Shown one piece after another: positions 34,701 through 46,700 of a DNA stretch of 64,000 nt (within the stretch, counting starts at the first letter, position 1; each line of letters opens with the position of its first letter). The position numbers were made by a program, and so were the translations under genes. The DNA lies in the NCBI RefSeq assembly GCF_050003625.1, contig NC_134398.1, positions 17,124,997 through 17,188,996 of the forward strand, written 5' to 3'. The DNA is from Haematobia irritans. Lineage: Eukaryota > Arthropoda > Insecta > Diptera > Muscidae. Below the pieces are notes generated by a model, which had not been told where the DNA came from, made no database searches, and worked only from the letters and a program-made list of their open reading frames with translations.

Positions 34701-37700
34701 CAATTACGGCCATCTTTTTATGTTTCCTAGAATGTTAGACTAGCAGATGGGCTGGATCGATCCATTTTAATGCCCATATCAATTTATTTGAAATATTTCG
34801 AACAATCGAAATTATTATTTTTTTTTTAATTTTATTTTTAGGCCATATACATATGTGGAATATTGACAGAAATTTTTTTCAAAGTCGTTTTTTATATAAA
34901 ATTTTGTCAAAATGTTATTTCTATAAAAAAATTTGTCAACATTTTATTTCTATAGCAAATTTTGTCAAAATTTTATTTCTATAAAAAATTTATTCAAAAT
35001 TTTATTACTATAGAAATATTTTTTTCTATAGAAAATGTAGTCAAAATTTTATTTCTATAGAAAATTGAGTCAAAATTTTGTTTCTATAGAATATTTTGCA
35101 AAATATTATTTCTATAGAAAATTTTGCAAAATTTTGTTTGTTACACAAAAATTTTTTCAAAATGTTATTTCTATAGAAAATTTTGCCAAAATTTTATAGT
35201 AATAGATTTTTTTATTAGAAAATTTGGTCAAAATTTTATTTCTATAGAAAATTTGGTCAAAATTTTATTTCTATAGAAAATTTTTCCAAAATTTTATAGT
35301 AATAGATTTTTTTATTAGAAAATTTGGTCAAAATGTTATTTCTATAGAAAATTTTTCCAAAATTTTATTTCTATAGAAAATTTAGTCAAAATTTTATTTC
35401 TGTAGAATATTTTGCAGAATTTTATTTACTACACAAAATTTTTTCTAAAATTATTTTTTTTTTTTAAATTTTTCAAAATTTTATTTCTATAAGAAAAAAT
35501 TTTCAAATTTTATTTCTATAGAAATTTTCTCAATTTTTTTTACTGATACTCATTGATACTCACTGCTATAAAAAATTTATTCAAAATTTTATTACTATAG
35601 AAATATTTTTTTTTTTCTATAGAAAATTTAGTCAAAATTTTATTTATATAGAAAATTTTCAAAATTGTGTTTGCTACACAATTTTTTTTTAATTGTATTT
35701 CTATTGATAATTTTTTCAAACTTTTATTTCTATAAAAATTTTTTTCCCAAATTTTATTTCTATAAAAATTTTATTCAAAATTTTATTTCTATATATTTGT
35801 CAAAATTTGATTTCTATAGAAAATTTTGTCAAAATTTTATTTCTATTGAAAATTTAGTCAAAACCTTGTTTCTGTAGAAAATTTTGCAAAATTTTATTTA
35901 CTAGACAAAAATTTTTCCAAAATTGTATTCTCACTGATACACTGTTAGAAAAATATGTTTTCCATAACGTTAGATTTAAATTTTAAGTACATAGATTTTG
36001 TAGAAGTATATACAATTTTGTCTAAATCGATTCAGATTCAAATTCATGCATATGGGAATATAAACCTTTATATAGCTCGCAACAAATTTAAAGGATTTGA
36101 GATAGTATTAATAATTTTGGTCCAAAAATACATATACTGTTGGTATCTTCTCATATTATGATGGGTACTTATAAAGGGTGATTTGTTAAGAGCTTGATAA
36201 CTTTTTTAAAAAAAAAACGCATAAAATTTGCAAAATCTCATCGGTTCTTTATTTGAAACGTTAGATTGGTCCATGACATTTACTTTTTGAAGATAATTTC
36301 ATTTAAATGTTGACCGCGGCTGCGTCTTAGGTGGTCCATTCGGAAAGTCCAATTTTGGGCAACTTTTTCGAGCATTTCGGCCGGAATAGCCCGAATTTCT
36401 TCGGAAATGTTGTCTTCCAAAGCTGGAATAGTTGCTGGCTTATTTCTGTAGACTTTAGACTTGACGTAGCCCCACAAAAAATAGTCTAAAGGCGTCAAAT
36501 CGCATGATCTTGGTGGCCAACTTACCGGTCCATTTCTTGAGATGAATTGTTCTCCGAAGTTTTCCCTCAAAATGGCCATAGAATCGCGAGCTGTGTGGCA
36601 TGTAGCGCCATCTTGTTGAAACCACATGTCAACCAAGTTCAGTTCTTCCATTTTTGGCAACAAAAAGTTTGTTAGCATCGAACGATAGCGATCGCCATTC
36701 ACCGTAACGTTGCGTCCAACAGCATCTTTGAAAAAATACGGTCCAATGATTCCACCAGCGTACAAACCACACCAAACAGTGCATTTTTCGGGATGCATGG
36801 GCAGTTCTTGAACGGCTTCTGGTTGCTCTTCACTCCAAATGCGGCAATTTTGCTTATTTACGTAGCCATTCAACCAGAAATGAGCCTCATCGCTGAACAA
36901 AATTTGTCGATAAAAAAGCGGATTTTCTGCCAACTTTTCTAGGGCCCATTCACTGAAAATTCGACGTTGTGGCAGATCGTAAGTCTATTCATGATGAAAT
37001 GTCAAAGCATACTGAGCATCTTTCTCTTTGACACCATGCCTGAAATCCCACGTGATCTGTCAAATACTAATGCATGAAAATCCTAACCTCAAAAGAATCA
37101 CCCTTTATCATTATTTTATTTATTACACATTGCCCTAAATTTGAAATATAGAGTTCAATTGGCATCTAATGTGAAATTAAGACCTTTTTTTGCACACATA
37201 AATAAATACGATACTTTATATCGATTCACTTACGGTACCCCCACAATAGAACTACAAATTAGTGGTATTATAATGAGATTTAGTTATATTACCCGGAGTC
37301 GGAGTCGAGCTGATGAAAAATGCTGGAGTCAGAGTCGAGCAAAATTGGCTCGACTCATAACATTTTGACAAAATTTTCTATAGAAATAAATTTTTGCCAA
37401 AATTTTATATAGAAATAAAATTTTGATAAAATTTTCTATAGAAATAAATTTTTGACAAATTTTTCGATAGAAATAAAATTTTGACAAAATGTTCTATAGA
37501 AATAAAATTTTGACAAAATTTTCTGTATAAATAAAATTTTGACAAAATTTTCTATACAAATAATAGTTTGACAAAATTTTATGTAGAAATAAAACTTGAC
37601 AAAATTTTCTATAGAAATAAAATTTTGACAAAATTTTCGATAGAAATAAAATTTTGACAAAATTTTCTATTGAAATAAAATTTTACAAAATTTTCTATAG

Positions 37701-40700
37701 AAATAAGATTTTGACAAAATCTTCAAACTACGATTGCCCTTGCACTTACTGATCACAACTAATCTTTGTTCTATCCGCTTATTAGGGAAAATTCCTCATA
37801 TTAGGCAGCTGTTATGCATAGGTTTCGGGTGCCTTAGTTGTTATGTCTTTAGGTTAGGTTAGGTGGCAGCCCGATGTATCAGGCTCACTTAGACTATTCA
37901 GTCCATTGTGATACCACATTGGTGAACTTCTCTCTTATCACTGAGTGCTGCCCGATTCCATGTTAAGCTCAATGACAAGGGACCTCCTTTTTATAGCCGA
38001 GTCCGAACGGCGTTCCACATTGCAGTGAAACCACTTAGAGAAGTTTTGAAACCCTCAGAAATGTCACCAGCATTACTGAGGTGGGATAATCCACCGCTGT
38101 TGTAAAGACAGGGATTGTTGTGTATGTTATGTTATATAAAATATTGTGAAGAATAATTCCAACTTTGTAGGATATTCATATCTATGGACTCGTTCAGCTC
38201 GTAGGACCAAATATAAAGAAAAATCCTATCCAAGCAAAATACTTAACTGCTAGAAGTTTTTAGGATACTGAATACATGACCGTTAAAATTCAGCTCGAAT
38301 GACCAAATGTAAAGAAAAATGCTTTACCCTTTGAGTATTTATACACTGTTAGAAAAATATGTTTTTCATATGTTCCGATATAAACAAAATGTGTTTCGGG
38401 CACAATTTTGAAACACAATATATTTAAGTGCAAACATGTAATGTTCCTAAACTAACACTAAATGTTTGGGACATCTATGTTAATATGTTAGAATAAATTA
38501 TGTTTGGGGCATGCATGTTTCATAAAAATCATATGTGTGAATGCAAACATATATAAATTTACAAATTTCGACTAAACATACATATGTTGTGATATTTTTT
38601 TCAGAGAGCGACAGAGAGAGAGTATAGAGAAAGAAATAGAGATGGAAACAGGGAGAGTTGACGAAAGATATCAACATAACACAGCAAAAGAATCAAAAGA
38701 GAACAATTTCTGTGAAACCGCTTGTATGTTGTTTCGGAAAACTGTTTTATGATCAGGCCAAAAATTTGATATGCTTAAGTCTAAATATTATTTAATTTGA
38801 ATAAAGAGAATGGACATTCGGAACCAAGAGAATAGACATTTGAAAAACAAACAGCATATGTTTTCGCCTTGGGAGCAGCATTTTATGTATGTGTGAACAT
38901 GTGTTTTGTTTATCATTTTGGCATTATGGGCACAATTTTTTTCTTGGTTCGTTAAAAGAAATCAGGGGTCTTCATAAAAATAACGAAAGGGCACTATACA
39001 CTTTTTAGAGTTGGGACAGTAAAATAAAATAAGGAGGAAATAGTGAAAAATTACAAAGTAAAATGTATAAAAACAAAGTTTAGTTCCTCCTTATTAATAA
39101 GTAGTCCACGAGGAGTTGACGGACACCTTCAAATATAAAAGCGGGCATTAAGTTCGAGTTTTGCAGCTAAAACAATTTAAAAAGTTTATTTTCTTTAAAA
39201 TGAATTATTAAAGAAAAATAAAAGGCATTTTATAACGATGTTGTTAAATGCTAGTAAACAACTGTTCACGCCTAAATAAATTTATGTTTATATTATAAAA
39301 TTGTTTATGTATGTTTATACTCGACTCCACGCTCTTCTTTTGTTAGAGTTTTTGAATTCCTTCCAACAGTTTTTGTTACAAAATTGTTATTTTTGCAATA
39401 AAAAAATAATATTTTATCCAAAAATCAGTCAATTTCGTTTATACCAAGCACTGTTACTGACTATAAATTTTTAATAACCCACATTTCGAAGTTTCATTAT
39501 AAAAATTTAATATAGTATAAATATAAATGTGTAAATTAAAAACAAAAAAGTGTTCGGTCGGAGTAGGGATTGAACCCACGACCCTTTGCATGCAAGGCAG
39601 ACATGCTAACCACTGCTCCACGTAGCAAACAAATGTATGTTTCTGTTAAATAATGTTATGTTTGCATGGGCTCGTGGGCGCTGCAAACTATGCTATATAA
39701 ATGTAACTTATAACGATAATTATCTACTGGTGACTATAACTGCTACGTAGCCCAGTGGATAGTGTGTTGGCTTACAAACTGTATGGTCCTCGGTTCGATT
39801 CTCCGTGCAGGCGAAAGGTAAAATTTATAAAAGTGAATAATTTCTTCAACATTATTTGTATTACAGAAAAAGGTGCCAAGAACTAAAATATTTCGTGAAA
39901 GTGAAAATTACGAGTATGTTAGGGAATGAACACAATCGTCTTTGCGAAAAATTCTTCCAAGCATATAATATTTTTGGGCTCAATATGCTTCCAAACATAT
40001 AATATGTACACATAAAACAAACATATTAATGTTTCGGCAGTATCCAATAATATATGTGCTTCCTGCAAAATATGTTTGGAACATATGTTAAAGAAGCGAT
40101 TTTTTTTGAGGGTGTAGATTTTTCAAAGATATCGCCATAACAATTTTGAGTCAATATACTAGACACAACAATGAATTATATCAATTTATAGAGGATTTAA
40201 CAAAAAAAAGTATGTTTTTAATTTGATTTTTAATGTAAACTGATCTTCTTCCACAGATATTGTCGCTTCAATATGCCATACACTGGATATACCACATTTG
40301 ACATTTGATTGGTCACCCAGTGAAGCATTGGATGAAAAACCATTGAGGAGTATGACTTTGAATTTTCATCCATACAATGTACTTTTCTCTCGAGGCCTAG
40401 CAGAGACAACACAAAGTTTTGGTTGGCGCTCATTTACGGTGGTCTATGAATCCGAAAAAGGTAAGGAACCATTGAAGATATTCGCTCAGTCACATGATGT
40501 AGAGATTGTTTGGGAGTAAGTTTTATGATACGCTCACGAACACTACACTGATTTAAAAACTCCCATTGAACTTTTTAAGGTAGTGCGAGGGGGATGGGTT
40601 TGAGTTATTATTGGGTTTCCAGCAAGTGAAATTTAATTCATAGATATCCCCTCTCTCATTCTTTTCTCTTCTAGAACTTCAACAACTTCAGGATATCTTT

Positions 40701-43700
40701 CAAATTGGAGAACCCGGTAGTAATCCTACCACAGTAAAACAATTACCAGAAGATCCAGATTATCGTCCATTTTTGAAGAGTATAAAAACATCAACCGATA
40801 ATTGTTTGATTTTACATTGTTCTCTGGACAAAATAATGAGTGTTCTAAGACAAGCCAATGAATTAAATATGCTGGGTGAATATCAGGTAAGAGTTTTTCT
40901 TTCCTAAAAATAGAGAATAACTCTGATGAAAACTTGTTTTTTTTTTTTTTGAAAATTTCAGAGTATTTTCATCACCACAGTGGACACCCATACCTTAGAC
41001 TTACAGGAAATATTAAATGTCGGTGCCAATATTACAACCATACGTTTAATGGATCCCACAGATTTTCAATTGCGTAATCTTGTACGAGATTGGGAAGAAC
41101 TTGAAAAACGTTCTGGGAACTTTTATCGTGTGGATCCTACACAAATTAAGGTAAGTGATTGATGTAAACAGTTTGGAATGACAACTTTAAATAATTTTTT
41201 TTGGTATTAAGACTAATATGGTCTTACTTAGCGATGCTGTCTGGATGTTTGTCAAAGGCTTGGCAGAACTTGAAATTGTCGAAGAACTTAATGCTCCCGA
41301 GCTGACATGCCGTAGGAATCGTCCTTGGGCCCATGGACGAAAGATATTGGAGTTTATAAAAGTGGTAAGAGAATCCTAGGAGAAAAACAAGTAAATACCA
41401 CAGAAAAATATTGGCAAAATTTTCTATAGAAATTAAAAGTTTGACAAAATTTTCTATAGAAATAAAATTTTGACAAAATTTTCTATGGAAACAAAATGTT
41501 GACAAAATTTTCTTTAGAAATAAAATTTTGACAAAATTTTCTATAGAAGTAAAATTTTGATAAAATTTTTTATAAAAATAAAATTTGGATAAAAATTGTC
41601 TATAGAAATAAAATTTTGGACAAACTTTTCTATAGAAATAAAATTTTGAGAAAATTTTCTATAGAAATAAAATTTTGAGAAAATTTTCTAAAGAAATAAA
41701 ATTTTGAAAAAAAATTTTCTAGAGAAATAAAATTTTCGACAAAATTTTCTATAGAAATAAAATGTTGAGAAAATTTCCTATAGAAATAAAATTTTGAGAA
41801 AATTTTCTATAGAAATAAAATTTTGACAAAATGTTCTATAGAAATAAAATTTTGAAGTAAGATTTTAACAAAATTTTCTATTGAAATCAAATTTTGAAAA
41901 AATTTTCTATAGAAATAAAATTTTGAGAAAATTTCCTATAGAAATAAAGTTTTGACAAAATTTTCTATAGAAATTATATTTTGGACAAAATTTTTTATAG
42001 AAAAAAATTTTGGACAAAATTGTCTATAGAAATAAAATTTTGACAAAATTGTCTATACAAATAAAATTTTGACAATTTTTCTATAGAAACAAAATTTTGA
42101 GAAAATTTTCTACAGAAATAAAATTTTGAGAAAATGTTCTATAGAAATAAAATTTCGAGAAAAATTTCTACAGAAATAAAATTTTGACAACATTTTGTAT
42201 AGAAATAAAATTTTGAGAAAATTTTCTATAGAAGTAAAATTTTGACAAAATTTTCTATAGAAATAAAATTTTGACAAAATTTTCTATAGAAATAAAGTTT
42301 TGAAAAAATTTTCTATAGAAATTTTGAGAAAATTTTCTATAGAAATTATATTTTGGACAAAATTTTCTATAGAAAAAAATTTTGCACAAAATTGTCTATA
42401 CAAATACAATTTTGACAAAATTATCTATAGAAACCAAATTTTGAGAAAATTTTCTACAGAAATAAAATTTTGAAAAAATGTTCTATAGAAATAAAAATTT
42501 CGAGAAAAATTTCTATAGAAATAAAATTTTGACAAAATTTTGTATAGAAATAAAATTTTGAGAAAATTTTCTATAGAAGTAAAATTTTGACAAAATTTTC
42601 TATAGAAATAAAATTTTTACAACATTTTCTATAGAAATAAAATGTTGAAAAAATTTTGTATAGAAATAAAATTTTGAGAAAATTTTCTATAAAAGTAAAA
42701 TTTTGACAGAATTTTCTATAGAAATAAAATTTTGACAAAATTGTCTGTAGAAATAAAATTTTCCAACGAAATAAAATTTTGGCAAAATTTTCTTAGAAAA
42801 AAAATTTTTAAAAATTTTCTATAGAAATAAAATTTTGACAAAATTTTCTATAGGAATAAAATTTAGAGAAAAATTTCTATAAAAATAAAATTTTGACAAA
42901 ATTTTCTATAGAAATAAAATGTTGGCAAAATTTTCTATAGAAATAAAATTTTGACAAAATTTTCTATAGAAAAAAATTTTGACAAAATTGTCTGTAGAAA
43001 TAAAATTTTCCAACGAGATAAAATTTGGCAAAATTTTCTTAGAAAAAAAAAATTCCAAAAATTTTCTATAGAAATAAAATTTTGACAAATTTTCTATAGA
43101 AATAAAATTTTGACAAAATTTTCTATAGAAATAAAATTTTGACAAAATTTTCTAGAGAAATAAAATTTTTGACAAAATTTTCTATAGAAATAAAATTTTG
43201 ACAAAATTTTCTATAGAAATAAAATTTTGACAAAATTTCCTATAGAAATAAAATTTTGACAAAATTTTCTATAGAAATGAAATTTTGACAAAATTTTCTA
43301 TAGAAATAAAATTTTGACAAAATTTTCTATAGAAATAAAATTTTGACAAAATTTCCTATAGAAATAAAATTTTGACAAAATTTTCTATAGAAATAAAATT
43401 TTGACAAAATTTTCTATAGAAATAAAATTTTGACAAAATTGTCTATACAAATAAAATTTTGAAAAATTTTTCTATAGAACTAAAATTTTGACAAAATTTT
43501 CTATAGAAGTAAAATTTTGACAAAATTTTCTATAGAAATAAAATTTTGAAAAATTTTTCTATAGAACTAAAATTTTGACAAAATTTTCTATAGAAATAAA
43601 ATTTTGACAAAATTTTCTATAGAAATAAAATTTTCACAAAATTTTCTATAGAAATAAAATTTTGACAAAATTTTCTATAGAAATAGAATTTTGACAAAAT

Positions 43701-46700
43701 TTTCTATAGAAATAAGATTTTAACAAAATTTTCCATTGCAATAAAAATTTGACAAAATTTTCTATAGAAATAATATTTTTACCATTTAGCGTTCAGATGA
43801 AGCATTTACTGGTCGCATTGATTTCAATCAGCATGGTCAACGAAGTTTTTTCACTCTACGATGTTTGGAGGTGACACCAACGGGTCTACTCGATCTATCC
43901 ACTTGGGATCCGGTAAATGGATTTATGCCTCTTGGAAATGATGACGATAGCGATAAACGAGTTGGAGCAAAATTACAAAATAAGACATTTATAATCACTT
44001 CACGTTTGGGAGCTCCCTTTCTAATGATGAAGTATTTATTCTTGGAAATTGGATTCGGAAATCCCAGTTTTATAATTTATACTTGGTCTTCCGTTTTAGG
44101 CAAGCCGAAAATGGAGAAGTCCTGGAAGGAAATGCTCGTTATGAGGGCTATTCCATGGATCTAATAGATTCCATAGCAAAACTACTTAATTTCAAATATG
44201 AATTCCAATTAGCTCCAGATGGTAGATATGGAAGTTTCAATAAAAAGACTCAACAATGGGATGGTCTGGTAAAGCAGCTCTTGGATGGAGTAAGTTTTCT
44301 AAAAATTTTTAATTGTTATAGATTTCTAATCAGTCTTTTGTTCTTAGAATGCCGATTTGGGTATTTGTGATCTTACTATGACTTCTTCAAGACGTCAAGC
44401 TGTGGACTTTACCCCACCATTTATGACCTTGGGCATTAGTATTCTGTTTATGAAACCTGAAGTTCAGCCACCCAATTTATTTTCATTTCTTCTACCATTT
44501 TCTAAAGATGTATGGGTCTATATGGCCACGGGTTATTTGGGTGTATCATTACTACTCTTTGTTGTGGCTCGTATGGCCCCAGAAGATTGGGAGAATCCCC
44601 ATCCCTGTAAGGAACCTGAAGAATATGAAAATCTCTGGACTATAACAAATACAACATGGCTGACCATGGGTTCCATAATGGGTCAAGGTTGTGATATTCT
44701 ACCAAAGTAAGTAAAAATTATGGCAAAACATTTCCAGAAAACATGCCAGAACGACTGTCCTGGGTTCCCAGAACGGATACAAGAATAGAGAAATAAATAT
44801 TACACGGGTGGATTGAAGACGGGATCGAACGGGACTGGGTGCACATGTGATGGACTCAGATCCCGAGATCCTATTCTGAATGTTGGATTATACTACAGTC
44901 CTGTGGCCGAGATGGTAATAACAGAATGTACGGAATGGCTCAGAAATATCAAGAGGTCAGAGAAATCGAGACAGCAGACATAACGGTGAAATCACGAACC
45001 GTTTTGGAATGCAAAAGGGCCCTAAGAGTTGAGAAGACATCGTTTTCGAAAAGGGGCAGCGGATGATAGTGTCGGCTAGGTTAGTTATAGTGGAATATTA
45101 TAGGTTTTTGAAAGACAATAGGACTGCAGACGGAAAGGGTCGTTGGAGTCACGACAACACCCCTAGAATTGATAGGGCATCTTCTTCGAAAAAAATTTGT
45201 AAAAGTTTTATTTCTATAGAAAATTTTGTGAAAATTTTATTTCTATAGAAAATTTTTTAAAAATTTTATTTCTGTAAAAAAATTTGTCAAAATTTTATTT
45301 CTATAGAAAATTTTGTCAAAATTTTATTTCTATAGAAAATTTTGTCAAAATTTTATTTCTACGAAAAAAATTTGTCGAAATTTTATTTCTATAGAAAATT
45401 TTGTCAAAATTTTATTTCTATAGAATTTTTTTTTTTTTTTTTAAATTTATTTCTGTAGAAAATTTTGTCAAAATTTTTGTTTCTATAAAAATTTGTCAAA
45501 ATATTATTTCTTAGAAAATTTTGTCAAAATTTTATTTCTATAGATACTTTTGTCAAACTTTTATTTCTATAGAAAAATTTAAAAAAATTTATTTCTGTAG
45601 AAAATTTTATTTCTATAGAAAATTGTGTCAAAATTTTATTTCTATAGAAAATTTTGTCAAAATTTTATTTCTATAGAAAATTTTGTCAAAATTTTATTTC
45701 AATAGAAAATTTTGTCAAAATTTCATTTCTATAGAAAATTTTATCAAAATGTTATTTCTATAGAAAATGTTGTCAAAATTTTATTTCTATAGAAAATTTT
45801 ATCAAAATGTTATATCTATAGAAAATTTTGTCAAAATTGTATTTCTACAGAAAATTTTGTTAAAATTTTATTTCTATAGAAAATTTTGTTAAAATTTAAT
45901 TCTATAGAAAATTTTGTCAACATTTTATTTCTATAGAAAATTCTATGAAAATTTTATTTCTATAGAAAATTTTGTCAAAATTGTATTTCTATAGAAAATT
46001 TTGTTAAAATTTTATTTCTATCGAAAATTTTGTTAAAATTGTATTTCTATAGAAAATTTTGTCAAAATTTTATTTGGATCGAAAATTTTATCAAAATTTT
46101 ATTTCTATAGAAAATGTTGTCAAAATTTTATTTCTATAGAAAATTTTGTCAAAATTGTATTTCTATAGAAAATTTTTCAAAATTTTATTTCTTTGGAAAA
46201 TTTTGTCAAAATTTTATTTCTATAGAAAATGTTGTCAAAATTTTATTTTTATAGAAAATTTTGTCAAAATTTTATTTTATAGAAAATGTTGTCAAAATTT
46301 TATTTTTATAGAAAATTTTGTCAAAATTTTATTTTTATAGAAAATTTTGTCAAAATTTTATTTCTATACAAAATTTTGTCAAAATTTTATTTCGATAGAA
46401 AATTTTGTCAAAATTGTATTTCTATAGAAAATGTTGTCAAAATTTTATTTCTATAGAAAATTTTGTTAAAATTTTATTTCTATAGAAAATTTTGTTAAAA
46501 TTGTATTTCTATAGAAAATTTTGTTAAAATTTTATTTCTATAGAAAAATTTGTCAAAATTTTAATTCTTTAGAAAATTTTGTCAAAATTGTATTTCTATA
46601 GAAAATGTTGTCAAAATTTTATTTCTATAGAAAATTTTGTCAACATTTTATTTCTGTAGAAAATTTTGTCAAAATTTTATATCTATAGAAAATTTTCTCA

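Larger units (their letters stand above)
34521..37365. mobile_element. Composite insertion bounded by GGAGTCGGAGTCGAGC sequences
   Basis: The left edge reads CCAGGGCTGTGGAGCCGGAA, then TCGGAGTCGGAGTC. The right edge contains CCCGGAGTCGGAGTCGAGCT and GAGCAAAATTGGCTCGACTC before the array resumes. CAGGGCTGTGGA at the left resembles a hAT-type terminus, but no matching inverted end is present at the right. Inside lie a reverse 29-bp array (34860-35935), an AT-rich piece (35936-36173) and a DD41D mariner (36174-37105), so this is a nest of insertions. Confidence 0.5.
38342..40119. mobile_element. TIR element (~1.78 kb) carrying two tRNA-like modules
   Basis: The left end TACACTGTTAGAAAAATATG, then CATATGTTCC, pairs inversely with the right end GGAACATATGTTAAAGAAGC, then TTTTTTTTGAGGGTGTA. 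Inside are many ATATGTTTG-type words and a partial arm of the 32329 MITE. Two pol III tRNA-like modules in opposite orientation lie at 39552-39630 and 39742-39815. No long coding frame. A short piece with the same left terminus is at 35938. Confidence 0.6.

Noticed and set aside
39552..39815. Two possible tRNA genes
   Set aside because: A and B boxes are present but acceptor stems do not pair and both lie inside a transposable element; called tRNA-like modules instead.
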